Shown here in pieces: positions 36,838 through 45,403 of a stretch of 64,000 nt of DNA (its first letter is position 1; each line of letters opens with the position of its first letter). Under the pieces are notes generated by a model that worked only from the letters and a program-made list of their open reading frames with translations, did no database searches and was not told where the DNA came from. Location: contig CAKUAV010000001.1 in NCBI GenBank assembly GCA_934636425.1, positions 1 through 64,000 of the forward strand. Direction: 5' to 3'. The translations under genes and the position numbers were made by a program. Source of the DNA: an uncultured Clostridia bacterium (GTDB lineage: Bacteria > Bacillota > Clostridia > Christensenellales > Aristaeellaceae).

Positions 36838-37989
36838 ATGTTTTCGTTTGACGAGGGTGTGACACGCGCCGGCACGAACTGTGAAAAGTGGGACGAGCGC
36901 AAGGCGGTTTTCGGCACGGAGGACGTGCTGCCCATGTGGGTGGCCGATATGGATTTCGCCGCGCCGCAGCCGGTCATAGACGCGATGGCGCGCCGCGTTG
37001 CTCACGGCGCATTCGGCTATACGGCGATCACAGACGCGGATTACGACGCCGTGACCGGATGGATGAAGCGCCGCCACAATCTGGACGTCGAAAAGAGCGA
37101 CGTTCTCTTCTCGCCGGGCGTTGTGGACAGCCTGCGCGTCGCCGTCGCCGCCGTCACGGAGCCGGGCGACACTGTGGTCATACTCACGCCGGTCTACGGC
37201 CCGTTCTACGCCAGCGCAGAGGCCGCGCAGTGTCAGATTCGCCGCTGTCCGCTCGCTCAGAACAGCGCGGGCTGGCGCATCGATTTCGACGCTCTCGAAG
37301 CGGCGCTCAAGGCGGGCGCAAAGGCGCTCATGCTGTGCAATCCGCACAACCCCGTCGGCCGCGTGTGGACGCGCGCGGAGCTCGAAGTGGTCTGCTCGCT
37401 CGCCCGCGAAAACAACGTGACCGTCATCTCGGACGAAATCCACGCCGATCTCGAAATGCCCGGCTACAAAGTCACGCCGATACTTTCTGTCGAGCCGAAC
37501 GCCATACAGCTGATCTCCGCGACGAAAACGTTCAATCTGGCCGCGCTGCGCCATTCCTCGGTGCTGATCAAAAACGCCGATCTGCGCGCGCGCTTCAAGG
37601 CGGAATACGACAAGCGCGGCATAGACGGCATCAATCTCTTCGGCGCGCTGGCTCAGCGCACGGCCTATAGCGAGGGCGAAGCGTGGCTGAACGAGCTGCT
37701 CGCCTACATCGACGGCAACCGCCGCGTCGTGGAAGAGGCGCTGGACGGCACGGTCGTCAAATACAGCCGCCTCGAGGCAACGTATCTGATGTGGCTGGAT
37801 ATGCGCGCGCTCAATCTGAATCAGAAGGATCTTATGCGCTTTGTGGTTGAAAAGGCGCACCTCGGCCTGAACGACGGCACATCCTTCGGCGAAGAGGGCG
37901 CGGGCTTCGTGCGCCTGAACCTCGCCACGCCGCGCAAAAACGTCGTCGAGGCGATGGCTCGCCTGACCGCCGCGCTCAAAACGCTGTAA
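36838..37989 (+). CDS. PatB/MalY-type aminotransferase, probable cystathionine beta-lyase
   Basis: The 383-aa protein is a fold-type I PLP enzyme. The opening GVTRAGTNCEKWDERKAVFG and LPMWVADMDF are hallmarks of the PatB/MalY group, which cleave C-S bonds of cystathionine or cysteine. The PLP lysine lies in SATKTFNLAALRHS, with the cofactor Asp in ISDEIHADL and Asn in NPHNPVGRVW. GGGGG lies eight bases upstream of the ATG at 36838; an in-frame ATG at 36805 lacks a ribosome binding site. It is monocistronic and divergent from gyrB. Physiological substrate is not certain. Confidence 0.92.
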   Translation: MFSFDEGVTRAGTNCEKWDERKAVFGTEDVLPMWVADMDFAAPQPVIDAMARRVAHGAFGYTAITDADYDAVTGWMKRRHNLDVEKSDVLFSPGVVDSLRVAVAAVTEPGDTVVILTPVYGPFYASAEAAQCQIRRCPLAQNSAGWRIDFDALEAALKAGAKALMLCNPHNPVGRVWTRAELEVVCSLARENNVTVISDEIHADLEMPGYKVTPILSVEPNAIQLISATKTFNLAALRHSSVLIKNADLRARFKAEYDKRGIDGINLFGALAQRTAYSEGEAWLNELLAYIDGNRRVVEEALDGTVVKYSRLEATYLMWLDMRALNLNQKDLMRFVVEKAHLGLNDGTSFGEEGAGFVRLNLATPRKNVVEAMARLTAALKTL

Positions 37990-38010
37990 TTCATCCCCCA
38001 AAATACGCAT

Positions 38011-38054
38011 AAACGCGCCGCGCGCTCCTGCAGAGTATGGGAGCGCGCGGCGCG
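38011..38054 (+). terminator. Long perfect hairpin after the PatB-type gene
   Basis: CGCGCCGCGCGCTCC (38014-38028) pairs perfectly with 38040-38054 over 15 bp. The T-run is poor (TTG), so termination strength is uncertain. Confidence 0.55.
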
Positions 38055-38530
38055 TTGTCATGGCCGGACATGCTCTGCGCAGAGAAGTTCGGCAGTTCTC
38101 CATCGCGCCTCATCGCACGCTATGGCGTGTCGATCACAGCCCGCCTTCCCCTGCATGTGACGCCCCACGCATCCTCCCCGCCAAACCATCCGACCAGATC
38201 AGTTCGAACGCAAAAGCCGTGCGCGTCACGGGACATGATCGTGACCCGCGCCCCAATCCACGGTCTGCCTTTCGCATATGGAATTCCGCATGTTCTTCCC
38301 CCCAAGGCCGTCCAGCCAAATCAGCCCTCACACAAAACGCGTCGCGCACATCCTGCCCTCTGAACGCGCGGCACATTGTCATGGCCAGACGCGCTCCACG
38401 AGGGGCGTTCAGCAGTCCTTACTGCGCTTCATCACGCGTTATAGAGCGCCATACGGCCGCGCCCGCATTCCCCCTGCTGCCCGTGTTCTTCCCTCCAAAA
38501 CTATCCGGCCAGATCACCCCAACGCGACAG
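38044..38530. repeat. Degenerate ~160-170 bp repeat pair plus a partial third copy
   Basis: Copies begin near 38044 and 38364, each opening with GCGCGGC...TTGTCATGGCC and ending with CCATCC or CTATCC followed by G(A/G)CCAGATCA and AACGC. The end portion occurs a third time near 38275-38340 (TGTTCTTCCC, CCAGCCAAATCAG, AAAACGC). No gene is supported in this 640-base spacer. Confidence 0.6.
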
Positions 38531-38572
38531 CTGCAACATTTTGTCCCTCCGTACGATTTCCTCACAAAACGC

Positions 38573-38618
38573 AAAAACCGCCGCGCAATCCCTGCTTTTT
38601 TGCGGGACTGCGCGGCGG
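38573..38618 (-). terminator. Rho-independent terminator of the uvrC-pepV operon
   Basis: CCGCCGCGCAATCCC (38578-38592) pairs with GGGACTGCGCGGCGG (38604-38618) with one mismatch; A5 (38573-38577) reads as a T-run on the minus strand. Confidence 0.9.
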
Positions 38619-38631
38619 TTCGTCATATTGA

Positions 38632-40038
38632 TTACGCCTTTGCCAGCGTCTCAATGGCGTGGGCGAATATCTTGACGCTCAGTATGAACTTCTCCCAGTC
38701 GACGTATTCGTCCGGCATATGGCAGGTGTCGACGTCGCCGGGGAAGTTGATGCCGAACGCCACTGTGTTGGGCATCATGCGCGAATAGGTGCCGCCGCCG
38801 ATGGCGATGGGATAGGCGGGCAGTCCGGTCACGTCGTGATAGACCTCGAGCAGACCCTTGACCACCTTGTGATCGGCGCTCACATAGTGTACGGTGCGGC
38901 CGCTCAGACGGCGCACGGACAGCGGCGTGTCGGTCAGCTTGTAGCACATCTGGCCGAGGATCTTCTCCTCGCTGGTGGCCAGCGGATAGCGGATGTCCAG
39001 CGTCACCTCGAATTGACGGCCGTCGAAGCGCACCAGGCCGATGTTGCAGGTCAAATTGCCGCACTCCTTGTCCTCCGCGGCGATGCCGGCGCTCTGGCCG
39101 TCGCCCTCAACGCCGAAGTACTTGTCCATCGCCGCAACAGCGTCCTTCACGCCGCCGTCCGCGCCGATGCGCACGAGCGCGTTGAACAGAAGCCCCGCCG
39201 CGTTCAGGCCCAGCTCGGGCACGCTGGCGTGCGCCTGTATGCCGATCGTCTCGATCTGCGCGCGATTATCGCCCAGATCGGTCACGGTGAATTTGTAGTC
39301 CGCGCCGGAAAGACGCGCCTTCAGCGCGTCGACGCTCACATTTTTCGTGCCCACGACGGCGCGCGCCGTGCCGGGTACAACGTTCACGCGCTCGCCCGCC
39401 TCGATCGAATAGACCGGAAGAGACGCGCCGTCCTCGCCCGCGCACGCGCAGGACAGCAGTATGTTGACGCCGCCCTTTTCGATGTTGATCAGCGGATATT
39501 CCGCGTCGGGTGAGAAGCCGTAATCGGGCATTTTGACCTTCGATGCGTAGTATTTCAGGCCGCGCATGGCCACCTCCTCGTCGCAGCCGAGGATCAGCCG
39601 CACGCCGTCCTTCAGCCGAACGCCCGCGTCCCGCACGGCGCGCATGGCATAGAGCGCCGCGATCGCCGGGCCTTTGTCGTCCATCACGCCGCGGCCGTAC
39701 ACGCGTCCGTCCGCCCGATCGCAGGCGAAGGGATCGTGCGTCCAGCCGTCGCCGGCGGGCACGACGTCCAGATGCGCCAGCATGCCCAGCGTCTGCGCGC
39801 CCTCGCCCAGCGAAATATCGCCCGCATAGCCGTCGAAATTGCGCACGGCAAAGCCCATCTTTTCCGCGTCGGACAGCGCCTGATCGAGTGCCTTTCTCAC
39901 GTTCTCGCCGAACGGCTTGCCCTCGCCCGCCGGTTCAACCGACGGGGAATCGATCGCCACCCATTTTTTGAGCGTCTCATAGATTTCGTCGCGCCAGCCG
40001 TCGATCAGCGCGTCGATTTTTTTGTTGTACTTTTCCAT
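38632..40038 (-). CDS. pepV: PepV/Sapep-family metallodipeptidase
   Basis: The 468-aa M20-family enzyme hydrolyses dipeptides, often with N-terminal hydrophobic residues or D-Ala. Metal ligands are visible: His89 in LAHLDVVPAGD, Asp in GRGVMDDKGP (about residues 115-124) and Glu154/Glu155 in LGCDEEVAMRG; a C-terminal His occurs in GDVDTCHMPDEY. Length fits PepV. The ATG at 40038 is eight bases after GGAG; that ribosome binding site lies in the last codons of uvrC, which ends at 40041, so the genes are tightly coupled. It is last in the cell-wall/uvrC operon. Confidence 0.93.
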   Translation of the reverse strand: MEKYNKKIDALIDGWRDEIYETLKKWVAIDSPSVEPAGEGKPFGENVRKALDQALSDAEKMGFAVRNFDGYAGDISLGEGAQTLGMLAHLDVVPAGDGWTHDPFACDRADGRVYGRGVMDDKGPAIAALYAMRAVRDAGVRLKDGVRLILGCDEEVAMRGLKYYASKVKMPDYGFSPDAEYPLINIEKGGVNILLSCACAGEDGASLPVYSIEAGERVNVVPGTARAVVGTKNVSVDALKARLSGADYKFTVTDLGDNRAQIETIGIQAHASVPELGLNAAGLLFNALVRIGADGGVKDAVAAMDKYFGVEGDGQSAGIAAEDKECGNLTCNIGLVRFDGRQFEVTLDIRYPLATSEEKILGQMCYKLTDTPLSVRRLSGRTVHYVSADHKVVKGLLEVYHDVTGLPAYPIAIGGGTYSRMMPNTVAFGINFPGDVDTCHMPDEYVDWEKFILSVKIFAHAIETLAKA

Positions 40039-40040
40039 GG

Positions 40041-41909
40041 TCATTTCTCCTCTCTGTTCTTGTGCAGGCTGTCGTATATGGCCTGCGCGGTCTGTGTGGA
40101 TATGCCCTCGGCCTGACAGATGTCCTCGACCGAGGCCTTCTCGAGCGCTTCCATTGTCTCGAACTGCTGAAGGATCGCCTTTTTGCGCTTCGGCCCCACG
40201 CCGGGAATGTCGTCCAGGCGCGATTTGAGCGCCGCCGCCCCGCGCAGCGAGCGATGGTGCGATATGGCGAAGCGATGCGCCTCGTCGCGCAGCCGCTGTA
40301 TGAGGTGCAGCGCCTCGCTGTGCCTGTCCAGCAGTATCGATTCGTCCTCGTCCGGCAGTATGATCTCCTCAATGCGCTTGGCCAGGCCGAACATGGGGAT
40401 GTTCAGACCCAGCGCCTGCTGCGCCCGCATCGCCGCGCCCAGCTGGCCGCGCCCGCCGTCGATCAGTATCAGATCGGGCAGCTCGGAAAACTTGCCGCCC
40501 TCATTGGGCAGCCCCTTTTCGGCGCGCTCCTTCTGCTCGTTTAGGCCGTGACTCAATCGGCGCGTGAGCACCTCGTTCATCGAGGCGAAGTCGTTCGGCC
40601 CCTCGACGGTGCGTATTCGGAAATAGCGATAGTCGCGGTTGGCGGCGCGGCCGTTCTTCATCACGACCATAGAGCCGACCGACTGCGCGCCCTGCGTGTT
40701 GGATATGTCGTAGCCCTCGATGCGCGCGGGCAGCGTGGGCAGCCCCAGCACGCCCTGCAATTCCTCCAGCGCGCCGATTGTGCGCGCGCGGCTGGACGCG
40801 AGCTGCTTTTCGCGCTTCTCCGCCGCGTCGGCTGCGTTTTTCATGGCCATTTCGACCAGACGGCGCTTTTCGCCGCGCTGGGGGCAGCCGATCTTCACGC
40901 GCAGGCCGCGCTTTTCGCCGAGCAGCTCCTCCAGCACCGCCGATTCGGGAATCTCATGGCTCGTGAGGATTTCGCGCGCGGGCAGGCGGTCGTCGCCGTA
41001 ATACTGCATGATGAACGAGAGCAGTATCTCGCCGCACTCCTCGTCGCCGGCGCGCTCGAGCATATGGTGCTCCGAGCCGATCATCTTGCCGCCGCGCACG
41101 ATGAGCGTCTGCACCATCGCGTCGTCGCCGCGCTTGAGCACCGCCAGCACGTCCTGATCGCCGCCGCCGGTGACGATGGCCTTCTGCTTCTGCATGACCG
41201 ATTCCACGGCAATGAGCCGGTCGCGGCAGAGCGCGGCGTGCTCGTAGTTGAGCTCCGCCGCCGCCGCGCGCATCTGGCGGGTCAGCTCGGCCTTCACGCC
41301 GGAATCGTCGCCGGAGAGAAACTCCATCACGCGCTTCATCGTCGCCCTGTAGTCATCCTCCGAGATCAGCCCGGCGCAGGGGCCGGGGCATCGGCCGATC
41401 TGATGATGCACGCAGGGGCGCTGAACCTTGCCGGGCGAGAGCGCCTTAACGCAGCTGCGGATGGGAAACACCGTGCGCACCACGTCCATCATTTCCCGCA
41501 CCACCGTGGCGCTCATGAACGGGCCGAAATACTTCGCGCCGTCCTTTTCGGGGCGGCGCACCAGCTCGACCGCCGGATAGGGATCGGCCATGTTTACGCG
41601 GATGTAGGGATAGTGCTTGTCATCCTTGAGCAGTATGTTGTACCAGGGTCTGTGGCGCTTTATGAGATTGCACTCGAGTATCAGCGCCTCCAGCTCGCCG
41701 TCCACCAGCACGATGTCGAAATCGTCCACCTTCTCGACCATCGCGCGCACCTTGGGCGTATGCTGTCTGCTGTCGTAAAAGTACTGCCGCACGCGGTTCT
41801 TGAGGTTGACCGCCTTGCCCACATAGATGATCTTGCCGCCCGATTTCATCAGATAGCAGCCGGGCGAATCGGGCAGATTTTCAATTTTGAGCTTCAGAGC
41901 GTCGTTCAT
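40041..41909 (-). CDS. uvrC: Excinuclease ABC subunit C
   Basis: The 622-aa nuclease makes both incisions during nucleotide excision repair. The N-terminal GIY-YIG domain (PGCYLMKSGGKIIYVGKAVN), central Cys-rich region (RPCVHHQIGRCPGPCAG), UVR motif near residue 210, RNase H-like 5' nuclease domain (IEGYDISNTQG, LILIDGGRGQL) and C-terminal helix-hairpin-helix (LDDIPGVGPKRKKAIL) are all present. It overlaps the DUF4129-like gene by four bases (ATGA) and is followed directly by pepV. Linking uvrC to a cell-envelope operon is unusual but may be simple co-transcription. Confidence 0.97.
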   Translation of the reverse strand: MNDALKLKIENLPDSPGCYLMKSGGKIIYVGKAVNLKNRVRQYFYDSRQHTPKVRAMVEKVDDFDIVLVDGELEALILECNLIKRHRPWYNILLKDDKHYPYIRVNMADPYPAVELVRRPEKDGAKYFGPFMSATVVREMMDVVRTVFPIRSCVKALSPGKVQRPCVHHQIGRCPGPCAGLISEDDYRATMKRVMEFLSGDDSGVKAELTRQMRAAAAELNYEHAALCRDRLIAVESVMQKQKAIVTGGGDQDVLAVLKRGDDAMVQTLIVRGGKMIGSEHHMLERAGDEECGEILLSFIMQYYGDDRLPAREILTSHEIPESAVLEELLGEKRGLRVKIGCPQRGEKRRLVEMAMKNAADAAEKREKQLASSRARTIGALEELQGVLGLPTLPARIEGYDISNTQGAQSVGSMVVMKNGRAANRDYRYFRIRTVEGPNDFASMNEVLTRRLSHGLNEQKERAEKGLPNEGGKFSELPDLILIDGGRGQLGAAMRAQQALGLNIPMFGLAKRIEEIILPDEDESILLDRHSEALHLIQRLRDEAHRFAISHHRSLRGAAALKSRLDDIPGVGPKRKKAILQQFETMEALEKASVEDICQAEGISTQTAQAIYDSLHKNREEK

Positions 41910-43297
41910 GCGCGCTCGTCCCTTCTCAGGCGCTCGAGCAGCGCTTCGTCCGGATCGCGGTCGGCGTAGCGCGCCGTCTCATAGACCGCAGCCAGCGCCT
42001 CGGGATCGGGCGCGTTCAGATCGGGCAGCGCCTCGCGCAGCGTGCGGCCGTCGGCGGGTATGCGGCCGCGCCTGTAGAGCGTGCGCACAAGATAGCGCGC
42101 CTTCTCCCGCGCGTCCATGAGCGTCCACTTCTTCTCGCGCTTGAACAGCGCGCTCCAGCGCCTTTTGAAGCCCTCGCTCATGTCCTTTCTGACGTCGCCC
42201 CAGTCGAGCAGGCTCTCCTGTTCGTCCTTATAGTCCTCGCCCGCGGCGCGCGTCACGCGGGCCATCCACGCGCCGATGCGCGCGGCCAGCGATTTCGCCA
42301 TCCGCGCCAGCTTGCGAATTATGAAATAGAGCAGCGCCAGCACGATGACCGCCGCCGCCGCATAGGCGAAGTAGGTCATGATCTCCCAGAACTTCGACGG
42401 CTCCTGCGCCTCGGCCAGGCCGGACAGATCCATATCGCCCGCGCCGCCGCCCATGCCGCCGCCCGCCTGCTCGCTGCCGAAAAGGCGCATGAGCGCCATG
42501 ATCGCCCGGCCGATCGCCGCCGTGACGACGCCCAGCAGCCATTCGGCCTTCTCCTTGAGCCAGTTAAAGCCCGCGATCAGCGCGCAGATCAATATGAGCC
42601 CGATCAACAGCGCGCGGTTGTGCCGGCGCATGGCGACCGGAGGCTTTACGCCCGTTCGGGAGGCCGCGCCGGTGTGCATCGCGCCGTCGTTGATCATCCA
42701 CAGCGACGCGATCATAAACGCGCCGCCGCCCGCGCCCAGACACGCGTCCAGAGCGCGAGAGCGTATGGCGATGGCCGCAATGCCCGCCACGCCATAGAGC
42801 ACAATGCCCGCGATGACATTGCGCGAATCCGCGCTGCGCCCCGTCGCGCAGAATATGAGCGCCGCCGGCATCACGACCGCCGGGGTCAGCGCCAGTATGA
42901 CGCGCGTGAGCCAGTCGCCGGTCAGCCGCCACACCGGCCCGAAGAACAGATACAGCGCAATCGCAAAAAACAGCGTGAAGCACACGGTCGCCCGCAGCGG
43001 AAAGGCGCGGCTCTTTTCCTCGTCCTCGTGGGTGTCCCGGCGCAGGTTGCGGTCGGGATCGGGGTCGCCCGAGCGGCTGGCGCGCACTTCAACGGCCGCG
43101 TCCGCCGCCTTTTTCTTTCCGCCCACATAGCCGGGCAGCAGCGACGTCACATACGCGATCGGCACCACGCACGCCGTCATGACGAGCGGCGCAAAGCCGT
43201 CCTCGCCCAGCAGCGCAAAGCCGATCAGCAGCGGCGCGGGCATGAAGCACAGCAGGAAGTAAACCGCCTCAAGCAGTTTGCGCACGATTCTTTTCAC
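41906..43297 (-). CDS. Multi-pass membrane protein, DUF4129-like C terminus
   Basis: The 463-aa protein has several transmembrane segments in residues 1-240 (for example AVYFLLCFMPAPLLIGFALL at the start), one more near residue 310 (YAAAAVIVLALLYFIIRKLA), then a cytosolic C-terminal region resembling DUF4129 (KARYLVRTLYRRGR, LREALPDL). Such proteins usually accompany DUF58, MoxR and transglutaminase proteins. The start is a GTG at 43297 preceded by GGGGGA, and it overlaps the DUF58 gene by 29 bases. Function is unknown; an envelope complex with DUF58 and MoxR is inferred from gene order. Confidence 0.8.
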   Translation of the reverse strand: MKRIVRKLLEAVYFLLCFMPAPLLIGFALLGEDGFAPLVMTACVVPIAYVTSLLPGYVGGKKKAADAAVEVRASRSGDPDPDRNLRRDTHEDEEKSRAFPLRATVCFTLFFAIALYLFFGPVWRLTGDWLTRVILALTPAVVMPAALIFCATGRSADSRNVIAGIVLYGVAGIAAIAIRSRALDACLGAGGGAFMIASLWMINDGAMHTGAASRTGVKPPVAMRRHNRALLIGLILICALIAGFNWLKEKAEWLLGVVTAAIGRAIMALMRLFGSEQAGGGMGGGAGDMDLSGLAEAQEPSKFWEIMTYFAYAAAAVIVLALLYFIIRKLARMAKSLAARIGAWMARVTRAAGEDYKDEQESLLDWGDVRKDMSEGFKRRWSALFKREKKWTLMDAREKARYLVRTLYRRGRIPADGRTLREALPDLNAPDPEALAAVYETARYADRDPDEALLERLRRDERA

Positions 43298-44390
43298 GCC
43301 GCGTCCCCCTTTCCAGCTTCATCAGCGTGACCGAGTTGCCGCAGGCGCGCAGCCGGTCGATTCCCGCCTCGACGGCCTCGCTGTCATACGCCGAGAGAAT
43401 CAGTATGTCGGCGTTGCGCAGACCGCACAGCGTCTCGAGGAACGTCGGGAATGTCATCTCGCGGTGAATTTCCATACGCGCCATGGCGGTGAGCAGCGTC
43501 TCGAGCTGATCGGCGGCGCACCGCGCGGGGATATATACGGTCTTTCCGGTGTTCTTCTCGCCATACAGGCAGGCGTTCGCCGCAAAGCCCGCCTCCACGC
43601 CCATGCAGAGAGAACGCGCGCACAGCGTCGCCGCAATGCGTATGCCCTGCTCCACGCCCTCCTGCTCGTAGTCCATCAGATCGCCCCACTGCTCCTCGCT
43701 GGTCTGCACGTTGAGCACCACCAGCATTCTGGGATCGGCGGTGTAGTCGCGCGTCTTGACCTGCAATGAGCCCAGACGCGCCGACGCGCGCCAGTGTACG
43801 TCGCGCATGGGGTCGCCGCTTCTGTAATCGCGTATGCCGGAGACGAGAAACGGATCGGGCATGATCCAGCGCCTGACCGCCGCCTCGCCCTGCCAGCGGG
43901 TGGAGGGGACGTCCAGCTCGTCCTCATTGAGCAGCCTCGGGCACACGTCCAGCGCGCAGGGCAGATTCAGCTGCACGGTCTGCTGGCTCGTGCCCAGCAG
44001 GTCGCCCGCCGTCAGCGCCACCGAGCCGGCCTCGTAATGGCCGCGCTTGAGACAGGTCACGTCATGGCGGCGGCGAATCTGTGAAAACGGCCCCAGATAG
44101 AACACGGATTTGTGATACTGATCGGCGCTGATCTCGCGCGCGTCCTCGTTCTCGCCGCCGCGCCCAAAGCGCAGATGGGGCGATATGCGCGATTCGACGC
44201 GCACCCACGGCACGGGCAGTATCTTTCGGTTGCGGATGACCTCAACCAGCTCCACCCTCTCGCCCTCGGTGACGCGCGGCCGGCTGAACGAGCGCGTGTA
44301 CTCGATTTTCTTCAGCCCGAAGAAATGGCACAGCACGGCCTCGATCAGCGCCACAGCGCCCACCGAAACCAGTATCCAGAGGATATTCAT
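43269..44390 (-). CDS. DUF58 family protein
   Basis: The 373-aa protein has one N-terminal membrane helix (LWILVSVGAVALIEAVL) followed by a beta-rich segment and the DUF58 signature GDPMRDVHWRASARLGSLQVK (about residues 192-212), beyond which it resembles a VWA-like fold. DUF58 proteins are partners of MoxR AAA ATPases. It lies six bases after the MoxR gene and overlaps the DUF4129-like gene. The role is probably assembly or regulation of envelope components; no direct evidence of substrate is present. Confidence 0.9.
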   Translation of the reverse strand: MNILWILVSVGAVALIEAVLCHFFGLKKIEYTRSFSRPRVTEGERVELVEVIRNRKILPVPWVRVESRISPHLRFGRGGENEDAREISADQYHKSVFYLGPFSQIRRRHDVTCLKRGHYEAGSVALTAGDLLGTSQQTVQLNLPCALDVCPRLLNEDELDVPSTRWQGEAAVRRWIMPDPFLVSGIRDYRSGDPMRDVHWRASARLGSLQVKTRDYTADPRMLVVLNVQTSEEQWGDLMDYEQEGVEQGIRIAATLCARSLCMGVEAGFAANACLYGEKNTGKTVYIPARCAADQLETLLTAMARMEIHREMTFPTFLETLCGLRNADILILSAYDSEAVEAGIDRLRACGNSVTLMKLERGTRREKNRAQTA

Positions 44391-44396
44391 CCGCCG

Positions 44397-45359
44397 TCAC
44401 GCCCCTTCGCCGGACTCGACCGGCGCGGCGATCTGAGAAAGCGCCTCGCGCACGACCTCCTCGCTCTTCGCGCTTCGCCCGTAAAGGCCGCCCAGTATGA
44501 TGCGGTGCGCCAGCACGGGCACAGAAAGCGCCTTCACGTCGTCGGGCGTGACGAAATCGCGGCCGTGCATCGCCGCCCAGCTCTGGCAGGCGCGCAGAAG
44601 CGCCAAAAGGCCGCGCGGGCTCACGCCGGTCTGCACCTCGGGCAGCTCGCGCGTCTTTTCAACCAGCGCCACCATATAGCGCTTCACGGGCTCGCTCACA
44701 TGAACAGAGCCGATCAGCCCCTGCGCCGCGCGGATGTCCTCGCCCGCCGCGCACGGCGTGAGTGTCTCCAGCGGATTGTTCCGTATGAAGCGGTCGAGTA
44801 TCGCCAGCGCCTCGTCGGTGTCGGGATAGCCGGGACGCAGCTTCATCAGGAAGCGGTCGAGCTGCGCCTCGGGCAGCGGGAACGTGCCCTGCGTCTCCAC
44901 GGGGTTCTGCGTCGCCACCACCAGAAACGGCTCGTCCAGCGCGCGGGTCACGCCGCTTTCGGTCACCTGCCGCTCCTCCATGCACTCGAGCAGCGCCGAC
45001 TGCGTGCGCGGCGTGGCGCGGTTGATCTCGTCGGCCAGCAATATGTTTGTGAACACCGGGCCAGGCTTGAATTCAAAGTTTTCCGTGCGCGCGTTGAATA
45101 TGCTCAGTCCGGTCACGTCGGAGGGCAGCAGATCGGGCGTAAACTGTATGCGCGAAAAGGCGCAGTCCAGCGATTTGGCCAGCGATTTGGCCATGACCGT
45201 CTTGCCGGTGCCCGGCACGTCCTCGAGCAGCACATGGCCGCGCGCAATCATCGCGCACAGCATCAGCTCGACCGTGTCGCTCTTTCCCACGATGACCTTC
45301 TGAATTCTCTCCCGCACGTTGTCGGCCAGCACCCGAATGTCCTTGAGTTCCATAGGCAT
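44397..45359 (-). CDS. MoxR-family AAA+ ATPase
   Basis: The 320-aa ATPase has Walker A (EDVPGTGKT, about residues 46-54), Walker B (ILLADEINRA), sensor 1 (ATQNPVE) and the C-terminal lid typical of MoxR (SPRGLLALLRACQSWA). MoxR ATPases act as chaperone-like maturation factors with VWA or DUF58 partners. GGAG lies five bases upstream of the first ATG. It sits between the PBP2 gene (44-base gap) and the DUF58 gene (six-base gap), consistent with one transcript. Confidence 0.95.
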   Translation of the reverse strand: MPMELKDIRVLADNVRERIQKVIVGKSDTVELMLCAMIARGHVLLEDVPGTGKTVMAKSLAKSLDCAFSRIQFTPDLLPSDVTGLSIFNARTENFEFKPGPVFTNILLADEINRATPRTQSALLECMEERQVTESGVTRALDEPFLVVATQNPVETQGTFPLPEAQLDRFLMKLRPGYPDTDEALAILDRFIRNNPLETLTPCAAGEDIRAAQGLIGSVHVSEPVKRYMVALVEKTRELPEVQTGVSPRGLLALLRACQSWAAMHGRDFVTPDDVKALSVPVLAHRIILGGLYGRSAKSEEVVREALSQIAAPVESGEGA

Positions 45360-45403
45360 TTTCTCTCCTTATATGTTCACTTTTCGTTTGATTTGCCGCT
45401 TCG

